The translations under genes were made by a program, and so were the position numbers. From Leptolinea sp. UBA5203 (lineage in GTDB: Bacteria; Chloroflexota; Anaerolineae; Anaerolineales; Anaerolineaceae), in NCBI GenBank assembly GCA_002412765.1, contig DHVR01000003.1, positions 1 through 64,000 of the forward strand: 64,000 nucleotides of DNA, in the 5' to 3' direction. Below are positions 32,802 to 41,876 of the stretch, piece after piece; the first letter of the stretch is position 1, and each line of letters starts with the position of its first letter. The notes beneath the pieces are model-generated. The model was not told the origin of the DNA, did not search any database, and worked only from the letters and a program-made list of their open reading frames with translations.

Positions 32802-33461
32802 ATGCCAATGAAAAACCTTATGCGAATTACTAAAATGATTCTTCTTCTGCTGTTCAGCTTATCCGTTGCCAGTTGTGATTTTACGCCATTTCTGTCGGAT
32901 TCCTCTTTTGATACTGAGGCGGTTGCCAGCGGAAAAGCAACGATTATCGCTCGCATGACCTTAACCGCTGAGCCTGTGTTGGTCGAGACAGCCAGTTCTG
33001 TTGAAGTAAAGAGTACCGAGACGGTTGAAGTGCAATGTGCCTATGCCTGGGCGGTGATTCCGGAACCTGAGTTGACCAGCCAATTTCAAGCGGTCATCCC
33101 TCAGTCGATGCAGTCCATGATTCAAATGGGAGTAGCCTGGTATGGCGAAAACTGTGTTGATATTCTGACTAACCGGGTTGTGCAATTTTCAGCCAAGGAT
33201 ATGGAAATTACCGTTTCTTACACAATGCAATCCTCACAAACTGCAACCTGGATGGGAGAGCAAATTGAACAGGTAATGACCCTCCTGATCCCCGAATTGG
33301 AGCAGAATCCCCAATGGGCGAGCTATCCGAAGAATTTCCATTTCGTCTTCAATCAGTCAGGGGAAACAAGTACAGTGAATTTTGATTTGGAACAATATCT
33401 TAATCTTCAAGAGAAACAAGGGTTGAGTGGGGAAGCATTGCTTCAGGCGTTAAGGAACTAG
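32802..33461 (+). CDS. Hypothetical lipoprotein
   Basis: About 219 residues with a lipoprotein signal peptide: basic start, a hydrophobic run MILLLLFSLSV and the lipobox VASC followed by Asp. The mature part is acidic and Thr/Glu/Val-rich, ending in a helix (LEQYLNLQEKQGLSGEALL). I recognise no domain. It is a single plus-strand gene between two minus-strand genes. The start is ATG 32802 or 32808, with no clear SD. Confidence 0.7.
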   Translation: MPMKNLMRITKMILLLLFSLSVASCDFTPFLSDSSFDTEAVASGKATIIARMTLTAEPVLVETASSVEVKSTETVEVQCAYAWAVIPEPELTSQFQAVIPQSMQSMIQMGVAWYGENCVDILTNRVVQFSAKDMEITVSYTMQSSQTATWMGEQIEQVMTLLIPELEQNPQWASYPKNFHFVFNQSGETSTVNFDLEQYLNLQEKQGLSGEALLQALRN

Positions 33462-33989
33462 CTTTTTTTCCATCCGCCAGGCCGGTTCAATTACCTGGTG
33501 CCAGACACCGTAGTGATCCTGGTACTGCCAGATGCCTGGCTCTGGGGCTATAATTTCGTATCCCCGGTTCAAGTATAACTTGATGGCTTCCTTATTGTCT
33601 TTAGCAACATTGAGGGTAACGCTGGTCATCTTGCGATTGATCAAATCCTGCTCACAAAAGTTAAGCAGCGCTTTGCCGACCCCTTTACCGCGAAAGGCAG
33701 GTTTTACGCGGAAAGAATACAGATAAGCACGGCTGATGCCATCCGCTAATTCAGGGCGGTTGCAAATCAGTTGAATAAAAACTTGACCAATTAATCCATG
33801 TTGGGGAAGTTCAACCAACCAGGCCAGTCCTTTGCGGGCTTTCAGGCGGTTGAACGCGATTTGAAACAGTTTTCTGTAATGTGTATAGGCACCATCCCAT
33901 TCCAGGGCCGGTAAATCCGGTTTTTCCAAAGCACGAATATGAATAGCAGTTAATAGGTCCATCGTTTCTTGCATGGTGGGTTGATTCAA
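33450..33989 (-). CDS. GNAT family N-acetyltransferase
   Basis: A 179-residue acetyltransferase with the acetyl-CoA motif A, FRVKPAFRGKGVGKALLNFCE, near residue 95, and motif B (NKEAIKLYLNRGY). The acceptor is unknown. TTG 33989 overlaps the stop of the preceding DHH fusion gene as TTGA; ATG 33974 is an alternative start. Its 3' end overlaps the convergent lipoprotein gene by 12 bases. Confidence 0.88.
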   Translation of the reverse strand: MNQPTMQETMDLLTAIHIRALEKPDLPALEWDGAYTHYRKLFQIAFNRLKARKGLAWLVELPQHGLIGQVFIQLICNRPELADGISRAYLYSFRVKPAFRGKGVGKALLNFCEQDLINRKMTSVTLNVAKDNKEAIKLYLNRGYEIIAPEPGIWQYQDHYGVWHQVIEPAWRMEKKLVP

Positions 33990-36643
33990 GATTCACGATT
34001 GGCGTGAATCAACTCCTGCAAAAATTGCACTTCTTCTTCTTTGGAAGTGATCTTCCCATCAATCCAGGCATCCCGTAATTGAGTGAGGATTTCTTTATAG
34101 CGTGGGCCGGGTGCCAGCCCCAGTTCTTTCAAGTCATTGCCATCAATGGATGGTTTAATGTGCCGCCAGGTGACGGCATACTGGTCCAGGGCAGTTTTCC
34201 ATTCAGGAGATACAAATTGACGTAAGGCATAAAGTGCGGGCAGGGGCAGGCGCGCACATTGGTTGGTAACGTGACTGGGGGATTGAACCTCAACGGCCTG
34301 CCATTTTTGCAGGAGCTGATAGGTCTGTTGGAACATCTTACCGTTTAGATTGGGAAAACGGAAGCGGCTGATAATTTGACTCAAGCGCGAAGTTTTTTGC
34401 CCAAGAAACCAAACCTGATAGGCCATACTGCAACGTACAGGTAATCCATCAAGGATGGGTTCCAATGGCCAGGAACTTGGATACTCTTGAAATAAGACCC
34501 TATGTAGTTTCTCATCCAGATCGGCGGGCCAGTGCAAATCCGGGTGGATGGCCGTAAGGAGCTGCAAGTCATTCAGGCGCTTAAGCATTTTTTCGGGTTC
34601 ATTTTCGCTGAAGATCAGATCGAATTCATGGCGTAGGCGCTGACCAGTGACCTGTTTCAAAATGGGGAGAGCTTCGCTCATCAGTTCAAGGGTGCGGTTT
34701 TCAATATGGAAATCAAAGCGTTGTTCAAAGCGGATGGCGCGCAGCATGCGGGTGGGATCATCCACAAAGGAAAGTGAATGAAGCACGCGTACCTTCTTTT
34801 GTTTCAGGTCGTTCAGCCCGCCCCAATAATCGTATAAGTTGCCAAAATGACGGCCATCCAGCCGCAAGGCTAGGGTATTGATGGAGAAATCGCGGCGGTG
34901 CAGGTCCAACTTGATACTTCCGCGTTCAACGGTAGGAAGTGCGGTGGGATGGGTATAGAACTCGGTACGTGCAGTGATCAAGTCCAGGCTGTCGGGTAAG
35001 TCCGTGGTATTTTCAAATCCATTAAATGGCATCGAATTGAGCAAGGTTTGCTGAATCGATTGGATGTCCCAGCGGGCAGTGCCAAAGCGGGAATGAGTGG
35101 TGACCTGTCCGCCAAACTCTTTCTTTAAGGATTTGGCTAGATTGATGGCATCTCCCTCGACCACGATGTCGAAATCAAAACTTGGCCGGTCCAAAAGCAA
35201 GTCACGCACAAATCCGCCCACGATGTAGGCGGCAATTTGATTTTGATAGGCAATATCTGCAATGATTTTTAGTAAGCCCAATTTTGCTGGCGGCAAAGTT
35301 TTTTGCAGCAAATCACTCAGGTTTTTTTCCTGTGTTTTTTCCGCCCTGCCTTCCACCAGCACATTCAAGACATCCGTGCGGGTGACAATGCCAATGATTT
35401 TTTGAGTGATCTGATCGAGCACCGGAATTTGTCCCCAACCGGTTTCACTCATCAACCGCTGCAGGTCTTCCAGCGGGGTATTCTTATAGACCGCTACTTC
35501 ACCGGCTTCCATCAGACTGCCGGTGTTGATATCAATTTGATGGATGAGTGCCCGGTCAACAGCGCGGCGGGTTAACAAACCGGCGATTTTGTCGCCTGAA
35601 ACTACAGGATAGCCCTCATAGCCGAAGCGCTGCATCAATTGAGCGGCCGTTTTGAGGGGTGTTTCCGGCGTAATCAGCATGGGATCCCGGGACATAATCT
35701 GCCCGACAGTGATCGGCGGCAGGATGATTTCAGGCAAGATGGTGAGAATAGCTTCCTTGATGGATTCATAGGCAAGTCCCTCATCCGGGTCTAGGGTATC
35801 CTCATCAATCAAGGCTCCGGCAGCGCGGTCATGTCCGCCGCCGCCAAAATGTTTGGCAAGTTTGTTGACGTTAATGCGTTCGGTGCGGGAGCGGGCCACC
35901 AGACGAAAGCCTTCGGAGGTTTTGGCAATCAAAAAGAGGGCATCGGGTTCGATCTGATCCCGGATTTTATGGGCGATGCTGGAAATCTCTTCCTGCATGT
36001 CTTCGGCATTGGCATAGGTGAACAGGATTCTCTGCCCTTTTACGATGATCAGTTCTTGCTGATCCAGCATGCGCAGATAGACCCGATATTGATCGGTGGA
36101 GAGCGGCGGATTAAGGAATTTATTGACGAGGCGTAAATTAGCGCCCATTTCTAATAAATAGGCCGCGGCTTTGATATCCCTGGGCGTGGTGCTGATATAG
36201 CTAAGGGAGCCGGTATCTTCGTAAATGCCCAACATCAGCAACGTGGCATGGATCACGCTGATGGTGGTGTGGTGTTCCATGAGTTGTTCCACAAACAGGG
36301 TGGTGCAGGCGCCTAATGGCTCGTTCACCATGGTCCATTCTGCAGGGAAAGCATCCTTCACTTCATGATGATCCACCACATGAACCGTGGTATTTTTGGA
36401 TTGTCCTTTTAATGTGATCAAAGCCTGGGTATCCACCAAAATAATGCGGTCAATAGCCTGGCGGGGCAAACTGGTGCGATCCAGGAATGGCAGCTCGGAC
36501 CCATATAATTCCAGGAAGGACTGCACATTACGATTTAATTTTCTTGGCAGGATGGGCAAGGCGTGATCATCCTGTAAAAAAGCGCCAAGCATGGAACTTA
36601 TCGCATCAAAATCGGCTTGATCGTGGGTTAGTATAATTTGCAT
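33986..36643 (-). CDS. DHH phosphoesterase, CBS pair and tRNA nucleotidyltransferase fusion
   Basis: An 885-residue protein with three units. Residues about 1-300 are DHH/DHHA1 (THDQADFDAISS, VVDHHE, FGGGGHDRAAGA). Residues about 310-435 are two CBS domains (IMSRDPMLITPETPLKTAA and a second copy ending in IVTRTDVLNVL). Residues about 455-885 are a class II poly(A)/CCA nucleotidyltransferase (YIVGGFVRDLLL, DFDIVVEGDA, RRDFSINTLALRL, DDPTRMLRAIRFEQRF). The DHH part may hydrolyse short RNA or dinucleotides, the CBS pair may sense adenosine nucleotides, and the tail adds A or CCA to tRNA. Confidence 0.93.
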   Translation of the reverse strand: MQIILTHDQADFDAISSMLGAFLQDDHALPILPRKLNRNVQSFLELYGSELPFLDRTSLPRQAIDRIILVDTQALITLKGQSKNTTVHVVDHHEVKDAFPAEWTMVNEPLGACTTLFVEQLMEHHTTISVIHATLLMLGIYEDTGSLSYISTTPRDIKAAAYLLEMGANLRLVNKFLNPPLSTDQYRVYLRMLDQQELIIVKGQRILFTYANAEDMQEEISSIAHKIRDQIEPDALFLIAKTSEGFRLVARSRTERINVNKLAKHFGGGGHDRAAGALIDEDTLDPDEGLAYESIKEAILTILPEIILPPITVGQIMSRDPMLITPETPLKTAAQLMQRFGYEGYPVVSGDKIAGLLTRRAVDRALIHQIDINTGSLMEAGEVAVYKNTPLEDLQRLMSETGWGQIPVLDQITQKIIGIVTRTDVLNVLVEGRAEKTQEKNLSDLLQKTLPPAKLGLLKIIADIAYQNQIAAYIVGGFVRDLLLDRPSFDFDIVVEGDAINLAKSLKKEFGGQVTTHSRFGTARWDIQSIQQTLLNSMPFNGFENTTDLPDSLDLITARTEFYTHPTALPTVERGSIKLDLHRRDFSINTLALRLDGRHFGNLYDYWGGLNDLKQKKVRVLHSLSFVDDPTRMLRAIRFEQRFDFHIENRTLELMSEALPILKQVTGQRLRHEFDLIFSENEPEKMLKRLNDLQLLTAIHPDLHWPADLDEKLHRVLFQEYPSSWPLEPILDGLPVRCSMAYQVWFLGQKTSRLSQIISRFRFPNLNGKMFQQTYQLLQKWQAVEVQSPSHVTNQCARLPLPALYALRQFVSPEWKTALDQYAVTWRHIKPSIDGNDLKELGLAPGPRYKEILTQLRDAWIDGKITSKEEEVQFLQELIHANRES

Positions 36644-36815
36644 AGTTTCATTTTAATCCATTTACAGCAATTATTTGACATTTATCCTGTCTAAATCTTA
36701 GCACTTAACCATCGTAACCTTAGGGGGACATTTTCACCAGGTTCAAAGGCAGAGGAGTAAATCGCAAATCTATATGTAGGCGATAATCTATTTTGGTGAG
36801 CGGGGCGTGCCTCCA

Positions 36816-36845
36816 TTGAATTTGGGCATTGTTTGCGGGTATGAT
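36816..36845 (+). promoter_or_regulatory. Promoter of the aldo/keto reductase gene
   Basis: TTGAAT (36816-36821), an 18-base spacer and TATGAT (36840-36845), followed by AGGGATAG. It lies 40 bases before the chosen ATG. Confidence 0.5.
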
Positions 36846-36885
36846 AGGGATAGTGACATCAAACATTCAAGGTAAGGAATATAAA

Positions 36886-37884
36886 ATGGACCAAGCATAT
36901 CAAGCAAATTCCAGCCGTTACGAAAAGGATATCTATCAACATTGTGGGCGAAGTGGGGTGAAACTGCCGAAAATATCGCTGGGGTTATGGCACAATTTTG
37001 GGGATGTGGACTCGATGGATAATGCGCGGCTAATGCTGCGCACCGCGTTTGACCTGGGAATCACTCATTTTGACCTGGCAAATAATTATGGGCCGCCGTA
37101 TGGTTCGGCAGAAGAGAATTTTGGCAAGATCTTTAAGAAGGATTTTCAGCCATACCGGGATGAATTAATAATTTCCAGTAAAGCCGGCTATGATATGTGG
37201 CCGGGTCCTTATGGTAATTTTGGTTCACGCAAGTATTTAATCGCCAGCCTGGATCAAAGCCTGAAGCGCATGGGGGTGCCATATGTGGATATCTTTTATC
37301 ATCATCGGCCAGATCCCAACACCCCGCTGGAAGAAACCATGAGCGCACTGGATCACATTGTTCGTAGCGGCAGGGCGTTGTATGTCGGCATTTCCTCCTA
37401 TTCAGCCGATGATACCCGCAAGGCAGCAGAGTGTCTGCGCAGCCTGGGAACGCCATGTCTGATTCACCAGCCTTCTTATAACATGTTTAATCGTTGGATA
37501 GAAAATGGCCTGTTGGATGTGCTCAAAGAGCAGGGCATGGGAGCGATCGTCTTCTCTCCCCTGGCACAGGGCTTGCTTACCGATAAATATCTGGAAGGTG
37601 TTCCGGAGGATTCTCGGGTTAAACGATCCGGCGTTTTCTTGAAAGAGAAAGATTTAACCGATGTGAAACTTAAGAAAATACGTGCCTTGAATGAGATGGC
37701 GAAAAAGCGTGGACAGACCATGGCGCAATTTGCCATTACCTGGATTCTGCGTCAGCCAGTTATCACTTCAGTTTTGATTGGTGCCAGCCGCAGCAGCCAA
37801 ATTGTGGATGCGGTCCAGAGTTTGGAATCTCCTGCACTGAGTGCCCAGGAGATCGGGCAAGTAGACAGCATTTTACAGGATTAA
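36886..37884 (+). CDS. Aldo/keto reductase (YghZ-like)
   Basis: A 332-residue NADPH-dependent reductase with the catalytic tetrad in place: Asp and Tyr in THFDLANNYGPPYGSAE, Lys in IISSKAGYDMW and His in FYHHRPD. The C-terminal part has GAIVFSPLAQGLLTDKYLEG and the cofactor site VLIGASRSSQI. It resembles the YghZ/glyceraldehyde-3-phosphate reductase and Kv-beta group. ATG 36886 follows AAGG, and an upstream in-frame ATG at 36829 would overlap the promoter. Confidence 0.92.
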   Translation: MDQAYQANSSRYEKDIYQHCGRSGVKLPKISLGLWHNFGDVDSMDNARLMLRTAFDLGITHFDLANNYGPPYGSAEENFGKIFKKDFQPYRDELIISSKAGYDMWPGPYGNFGSRKYLIASLDQSLKRMGVPYVDIFYHHRPDPNTPLEETMSALDHIVRSGRALYVGISSYSADDTRKAAECLRSLGTPCLIHQPSYNMFNRWIENGLLDVLKEQGMGAIVFSPLAQGLLTDKYLEGVPEDSRVKRSGVFLKEKDLTDVKLKKIRALNEMAKKRGQTMAQFAITWILRQPVITSVLIGASRSSQIVDAVQSLESPALSAQEIGQVDSILQD

Positions 37885-37913
37885 ACAAAATCCCCCCGCG
37901 TGAGCAGGGGGAT
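37880..37913 (-). terminator. Terminator between the aldo/keto reductase and DUF4328 genes
   Basis: ATCCCCC (37890-37896) pairs with GGGGGAT (37907-37913). On the minus strand it continues ATTTTGTTTAA, so it mainly serves the DUF4328 gene. Confidence 0.7.
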
Positions 37914-37943
37914 GAATGTGCCCAAATTGCATTTGATGAGGAT

Positions 37944-38561
37944 TTACAGCAAGTCCAGTTTCTCCGCTTTTTCATCCTGGCGATCGTTAATTAAGGTGAC
38001 CAGGCTGATGCTGAGGATACAATTCACGGCATAGCTTACCAAAACTGGGATGCCAATGGCGCTGACTTGGGCGACATCCGGTTGTACGCCGCTTATGGCG
38101 CTTTGAAAGCCCAACCAGACGCCGTATCCTGTAGTGCTTAATGTAATTCCGGAATAGGAAAGCAAACTAATCCACCAAAGAATAATCACTATACTAATTT
38201 TGGACTGTTTCCAGCCCACGGTGCTGGCTTCGGGATCACTGGCGGTCCAGATCTCCTGGGCGATTTGATAGGGGCGGAACAAATTGAGCAGGGGAACAAA
38301 AAAGCTGCCAACTGCCCATCCGGCAGAATATTTCAGACCCATGTTATTGAATGAAGCCAAATTGCGATAACTGCGGTGAAACCATACCATTAACAGAATG
38401 AAAGAAATAATGGAACCCAAACTGCTTAAACAGGAAGCAGCAGGAAAAAACATGCTGAGAATGTATCCTGCAACAGCGACGAGGGTTAATATGGTAAAGG
38501 TGATACCTAATGAATAATTAGATTTGTAAGGAGTGGCGATTTCTTGTACTTCTTCTTCCAT
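37944..38561 (-). CDS. DUF4328 membrane protein
   Basis: A 205-residue protein with about five transmembrane helices. The segment WFHRSYRNLASFNNMGLKYS and then SFFVPLLNLFRPYQIAQEIW is the DUF4328 signature. The function is unknown. It is a single gene convergent to the aldo/keto reductase and divergent from lipA. Confidence 0.82.
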   Translation of the reverse strand: MEEEVQEIATPYKSNYSLGITFTILTLVAVAGYILSMFFPAASCLSSLGSIISFILLMVWFHRSYRNLASFNNMGLKYSAGWAVGSFFVPLLNLFRPYQIAQEIWTASDPEASTVGWKQSKISIVIILWWISLLSYSGITLSTTGYGVWLGFQSAISGVQPDVAQVSAIGIPVLVSYAVNCILSISLVTLINDRQDEKAEKLDLL

Positions 38562-38593
38562 TGGATAACCTTCCTCTCAGATAATTAACTCTT

Positions 38594-38599
38594 ATTATA
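38594..38599 (-). promoter_or_regulatory. -10 box of the DUF4328 gene
   Basis: TATAAT on the minus strand, 33 bases before the ATG. No convincing -35 box is visible. Confidence 0.35.
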
Positions 38600-38671
38600 C
38601 TGGTATTAGAGAAAAATATGGGTCAAGGGAGGTGATAGATAAAACGTGCCGCATACATCAGAGCTGAAATC

Positions 38672-38679
38672 GGTATAAT
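38672..38679 (+). promoter_or_regulatory. -10 box (GGTATAAT) of lipA
   Basis: TATAAT at 38674-38679 is followed directly by AAAGGAGGAG, the SD, and ATG 38697. The leader would be only about 10 bases. Confidence 0.45.
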
Positions 38680-38696
38680 TAAAGGAGGAGAATCCT

Positions 38697-39644
38697 ATGA
38701 CTTATAAACCTACCCGGGATCGGATTGATCCTATTATGATAGATACTACCCCGCGCAGACGGCCACCCTGGATACAGCTTCCCCAAAAAGACGCTGAAAC
38801 TATGGATTGGCTGAAAGGGTTAATGAGGTCAAAATCCCTGCATACGGTTTGTGAAGAAGCCGGTTGTCCGAATATGGGCGAATGCTGGGGCAGCGGCACG
38901 GCCACCTTCCTGATCTTAGGGGACATTTGTACCCGGACTTGCGGTTTTTGTGATGTGCGCCACGGTAAACCAGGCACAGTAGATTGGGAAGAAGCTGACC
39001 GGGTTGCGCAGGCTGTGAAAGCCATGAATCTCAACCATGCCGTGATTACCAGCGTAACCCGTGATGATTTGAAAGATGGTGGTGCGACCTTATTTGCGAT
39101 GATTATTCAGAAAATTAGAGAAGGTTTGCCTGGATGCTCTGTCGAGGTGTTAATTCCGGATTTTAAAGGCAAAACAGATGCGCTGAAAATCGTCATGGAT
39201 GCACGCCCGGAGATTCTAAATCATAATCTGGAGACGGTTCCCAGATTGTTTAAATTGGTTCAACCGCAGGATCATTACGAATGGTCTGCCGCTACCCTGC
39301 AAAATGCCAGGAAAATGGATGCCGAGGTTTTGACCAAATCCGGTTTGATGGTCGGGTTGGGTGAGACGGTGGATGAAATAAAAGAAGTGATGCGTGAATT
39401 GCGCAGTTGGGACGTGAACATCCTGACCATCGGGCAATATTTGCAGCCAAGTCGCCGTCACTTGCCGATTGATCGGTATTACACCTTGGAAGAATTTGCC
39501 GAACTTAAATCATACGGTGAATCCATTGGATTTTCTTGGGTGGAAAGCGGCCCACTGGTACGGTCCTCGTATCATGCTGCCGAGCAGGTGCGTCAATTGA
39601 GTATCATCCATCAAAGCCTGTACGGGAAACCAACTGAGGATTAA
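38697..39644 (+). CDS. lipA: Lipoyl synthase
   Basis: A 315-residue radical SAM enzyme that inserts two sulfurs into protein-bound octanoyl groups. It carries both iron-sulfur cluster motifs: the auxiliary CEEAGCPNMGEC and the radical SAM CTRTCGFC. The conserved C-terminal RSSYHA is also present. GGAGGAG precedes the ATG. The lipoate ligase genes follow, giving a lipoylation operon. Confidence 0.97.
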   Translation: MTYKPTRDRIDPIMIDTTPRRRPPWIQLPQKDAETMDWLKGLMRSKSLHTVCEEAGCPNMGECWGSGTATFLILGDICTRTCGFCDVRHGKPGTVDWEEADRVAQAVKAMNLNHAVITSVTRDDLKDGGATLFAMIIQKIREGLPGCSVEVLIPDFKGKTDALKIVMDARPEILNHNLETVPRLFKLVQPQDHYEWSAATLQNARKMDAEVLTKSGLMVGLGETVDEIKEVMRELRSWDVNILTIGQYLQPSRRHLPIDRYYTLEEFAELKSYGESIGFSWVESGPLVRSSYHAAEQVRQLSIIHQSLYGKPTED

Positions 39645-39679
39645 TCAGGTTTTGAACCCTTGATTGGACGGAGAATACT

Positions 39680-39964
39680 ATGCCTGAGAAAACGGTCATT
39701 CGAAAAATTCCAGCCGGAAAATTGGTCCGCATGGATATTACTTATTCGGACCAAATTGACGAGCTAATTATCACCGGAGATTTTTTTCTGCACCCCGAAG
39801 AAACCCTGGATGCCATTGTCTCTGAATTGAAGAAGGCCTCCTTGCCGCTGCAACCCGGAATGGTATTAACCCGGTTGGAGAACCTGTTGACTGAGATGAA
39901 CGCCCAGTTGATTGGCGTTTGCCCGGAGGATTTCGTTTCCATACTGGACGAGGCCTTATCATGA
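39680..39964 (+). CDS. Lipoate-protein ligase accessory subunit (LplB/C-terminal-domain-like)
   Basis: A 94-residue protein. The sequence RKIPAGKLVRMDITYSDQI and GDFFLHPEETLDAIVSEL resembles the small C-terminal domain of lipoate ligases, which in Thermoplasma is a separate subunit (LplB) needed for lipoate adenylation. It is coupled to the catalytic subunit gene by an ATGA overlap. Confidence 0.75.
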   Translation: MPEKTVIRKIPAGKLVRMDITYSDQIDELIITGDFFLHPEETLDAIVSELKKASLPLQPGMVLTRLENLLTEMNAQLIGVCPEDFVSILDEALS

Positions 39965-40707
39965 AATACCGCATGATTCCTTTTCAGTATTTCAATGCCT
40001 GCATGAACATGGCGCTGGATGAAGCCATCATGGAGGAGGTGCGCAAAGGCAACAGTCTGCCGACCATCCGTTTTTATGGCTGGACGCCTTCAGCGGTCTC
40101 CATTGGAATTTTTCAGGGGATACGCAATGAAGTTAATTTGAAGCAGACTCGTGACTTTGGTGTGGACGTCGTCCGGCGCATGACCGGCGGTGGGGCGGTG
40201 TACCATGATGAATTTGGCGAAGTGACTTACAGCTTGATTGCCCCTCTGGATCAATTTCCGGCCAATATTGTGGCATCTTATGAAGAAATCTGTCAGGGGA
40301 TCATCCTGGCTTTGCAGGCATTGGATATTCAGGCTGCTTTTCAGCCGGTTAATGATATTTTGGTGAATGGACAGAAGATTTCCGGGAATGCACAAACCAG
40401 GCGCAATGGGATTTTGCTGCAGCACGGAACTATTTTATACCAGGTGGACGTGGAAACCATGTTTACCTTGTTGAACGTCAGTGAAGAAAAAATCTCAGAT
40501 AAATTGATAAAAAGCGTAAAAAAGAGAGTGACCAGTGTCTCCGATCAATTGGATGCTTCCATGTTGACCTTGCAAAAGGCTTTGGAAGTTGGCTTCAGTT
40601 TGGGTAAAGATATTATGGTGGGTAGTTACAGCCCTGCCGAGATGATCCGCGCAAAAGAACTGGCTGAGAATAAATTCTCCAGCGAAGCCTGGAATTTCAA
40701 ACTGTGA
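39961..40707 (+). CDS. lplA: Lipoate-protein ligase, catalytic subunit
   Basis: A 248-residue biotin/lipoate A/B ligase domain with RRMTGGGAVYHDEFGEVTYS and the lysine loop NDILVNGQKISGNAQ, followed by LQHGTILY. It lacks the C-terminal small domain, which is encoded by the gene just upstream. It attaches lipoate to 2-oxoacid dehydrogenase E2 or GcvH. ATG 39961 overlaps the upstream stop. Confidence 0.9.
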   Translation: MKYRMIPFQYFNACMNMALDEAIMEEVRKGNSLPTIRFYGWTPSAVSIGIFQGIRNEVNLKQTRDFGVDVVRRMTGGGAVYHDEFGEVTYSLIAPLDQFPANIVASYEEICQGIILALQALDIQAAFQPVNDILVNGQKISGNAQTRRNGILLQHGTILYQVDVETMFTLLNVSEEKISDKLIKSVKKRVTSVSDQLDASMLTLQKALEVGFSLGKDIMVGSYSPAEMIRAKELAENKFSSEAWNFKL

Positions 40708-40712
40708 TGGAA

Positions 40713-40745
40713 ACCCATCCGATAAAAAGTTCATATCGAATGGGT
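40713..40745. terminator. Hairpin between lplA and the AraC-type gene
   Basis: ACCCAT and CGAT (40713-40723) pair with ATCG and ATGGGT (40735-40745) with one mismatch. No U-tract follows on either strand, so termination is only possible. Confidence 0.35.
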
Positions 40746-40762
40746 AGGTTAACGGGCTTCAT

Positions 40763-41665
40763 TTATTGAATTGGAATATAAATTTCAGTTATTAACTCCT
40801 GTGGGGGAAATTCCTGTTTGTTCCTGACGTACACCTCATAAGGCATCGCATCCCTCAGGGTGAAGCCGGATTCTGGGAACCAGTCATGGTAAATCTGATC
40901 CCAGGTTTTCCAAAGTACTTCGTAGGGGCCTTTATGAACAAAGACAGCATAGCGACCGCCTGGCAGGGTTAGTTTATTGACTTCACCACGCAATTCAATT
41001 TTTGGGTCTCCTTTCAGGAAGTAGCCTGCAATGTAACGGGCATTTTGTGACGGCGTGTCTACATTCTCATCCGGGGTGATGCCCAGACAGGCACCAACGT
41101 GAGACCCGTATCCGTTGAGTCGGATGAAGCGGGTAAGTATAAGGAAGGCCTCATCGGCGGCTTTGTTGAAATTTTTTTGGGTCAATCCTTTTCTTTCCAC
41201 GGCAAGTACAAGTTGATCGGGGATTTCTCGAATTTCATTTTCCATGGGATAACTCCTTTGGCGATTGGGACGAATTTGAATGGTTGATATCGATACTGGA
41301 ATCCGGAATGATTTCCTGACTTCACTAGGGGTTATGCCATAAATCTGACGGAATCCTTTGCTGAAGGAAGCCGAAGATTGGTATCCGCAGATAAGCGCAA
41401 TCTCAATGATCCGTCTGTCTGAGTGCGTTAACCAATGGAGTGCATTAGCAAGACGACGACGGCGAATATAACCGCCAAGGGTTTCATTGGTATACGCACG
41501 GAAGATGTGGTGCAGGTGAAATGGCGAGTAGCCAATTTCATTGGCAAGCATCTCCAGAGAGAGGACTTCATCCAGATGGGTTTCAATGTAATCAACCAAG
41601 TGTTGAATTTGATTTTGTATCTTAATTGGATTTCTTTGTGCCGGCATAATTTGATTAAAACACAT
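40763..41665 (-). CDS. AraC-family regulator with GyrI-like effector domain
   Basis: A 300-residue protein. Residues about 14-112 hold two helix-turn-helix motifs of the AraC/Rob type (LSLEMLANEIGYSPFHLHHIF and IIEIALICGYQSSASFSKGF). Residues about 140-300 are a GyrI-like small-molecule domain (GRYAVFVHKGPYEVLWKTWDQI, ITEIYIPIQ). It probably senses a small hydrophobic or cationic compound. It is divergent from a gene that carries the same type of effector domain. Confidence 0.9.
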   Translation of the reverse strand: MCFNQIMPAQRNPIKIQNQIQHLVDYIETHLDEVLSLEMLANEIGYSPFHLHHIFRAYTNETLGGYIRRRRLANALHWLTHSDRRIIEIALICGYQSSASFSKGFRQIYGITPSEVRKSFRIPVSISTIQIRPNRQRSYPMENEIREIPDQLVLAVERKGLTQKNFNKAADEAFLILTRFIRLNGYGSHVGACLGITPDENVDTPSQNARYIAGYFLKGDPKIELRGEVNKLTLPGGRYAVFVHKGPYEVLWKTWDQIYHDWFPESGFTLRDAMPYEVYVRNKQEFPPQELITEIYIPIQ

Positions 41666-41707
41666 TCAAGTACAAAAGAATGTTCCAATCTTGCGAAATT
41701 GTGGTTC

Positions 41708-41721
41708 TTCATGATCATGAA
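41708..41721. repeat. 14-bp perfect palindrome in the divergent region
   Basis: TTCATGATCATGAA lies 43 bases upstream of the AraC-type start codon. It is a candidate operator, though AraC-family sites are usually direct repeats. Confidence 0.45.
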
Positions 41722-41752
41722 CCGCGATGAGTCTGTATGTTAATCCAGCCAG

Positions 41753-41837
41753 AGAATGGAGAAGACGGGGTTTAGTTCAATGACGATATGTAGAATTTGA
41801 GTAGTAAGCCAATTTTCTTGTAATACCACTCCATTCT
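41753..41837. repeat. 9-bp inverted repeat, AGAATGGAG ... CTCCATTCT
   Basis: AGAATGGAG (41753-41761) and CTCCATTCT (41829-41837) are perfect inverted copies 67 bases apart in the divergent region, 40 bases upstream of the consensus promoter. Confidence 0.35.
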
Positions 41838-41876
41838 AAGGTTTTCTTCAACTAATCTGCCCTTATTAAATCTCTT

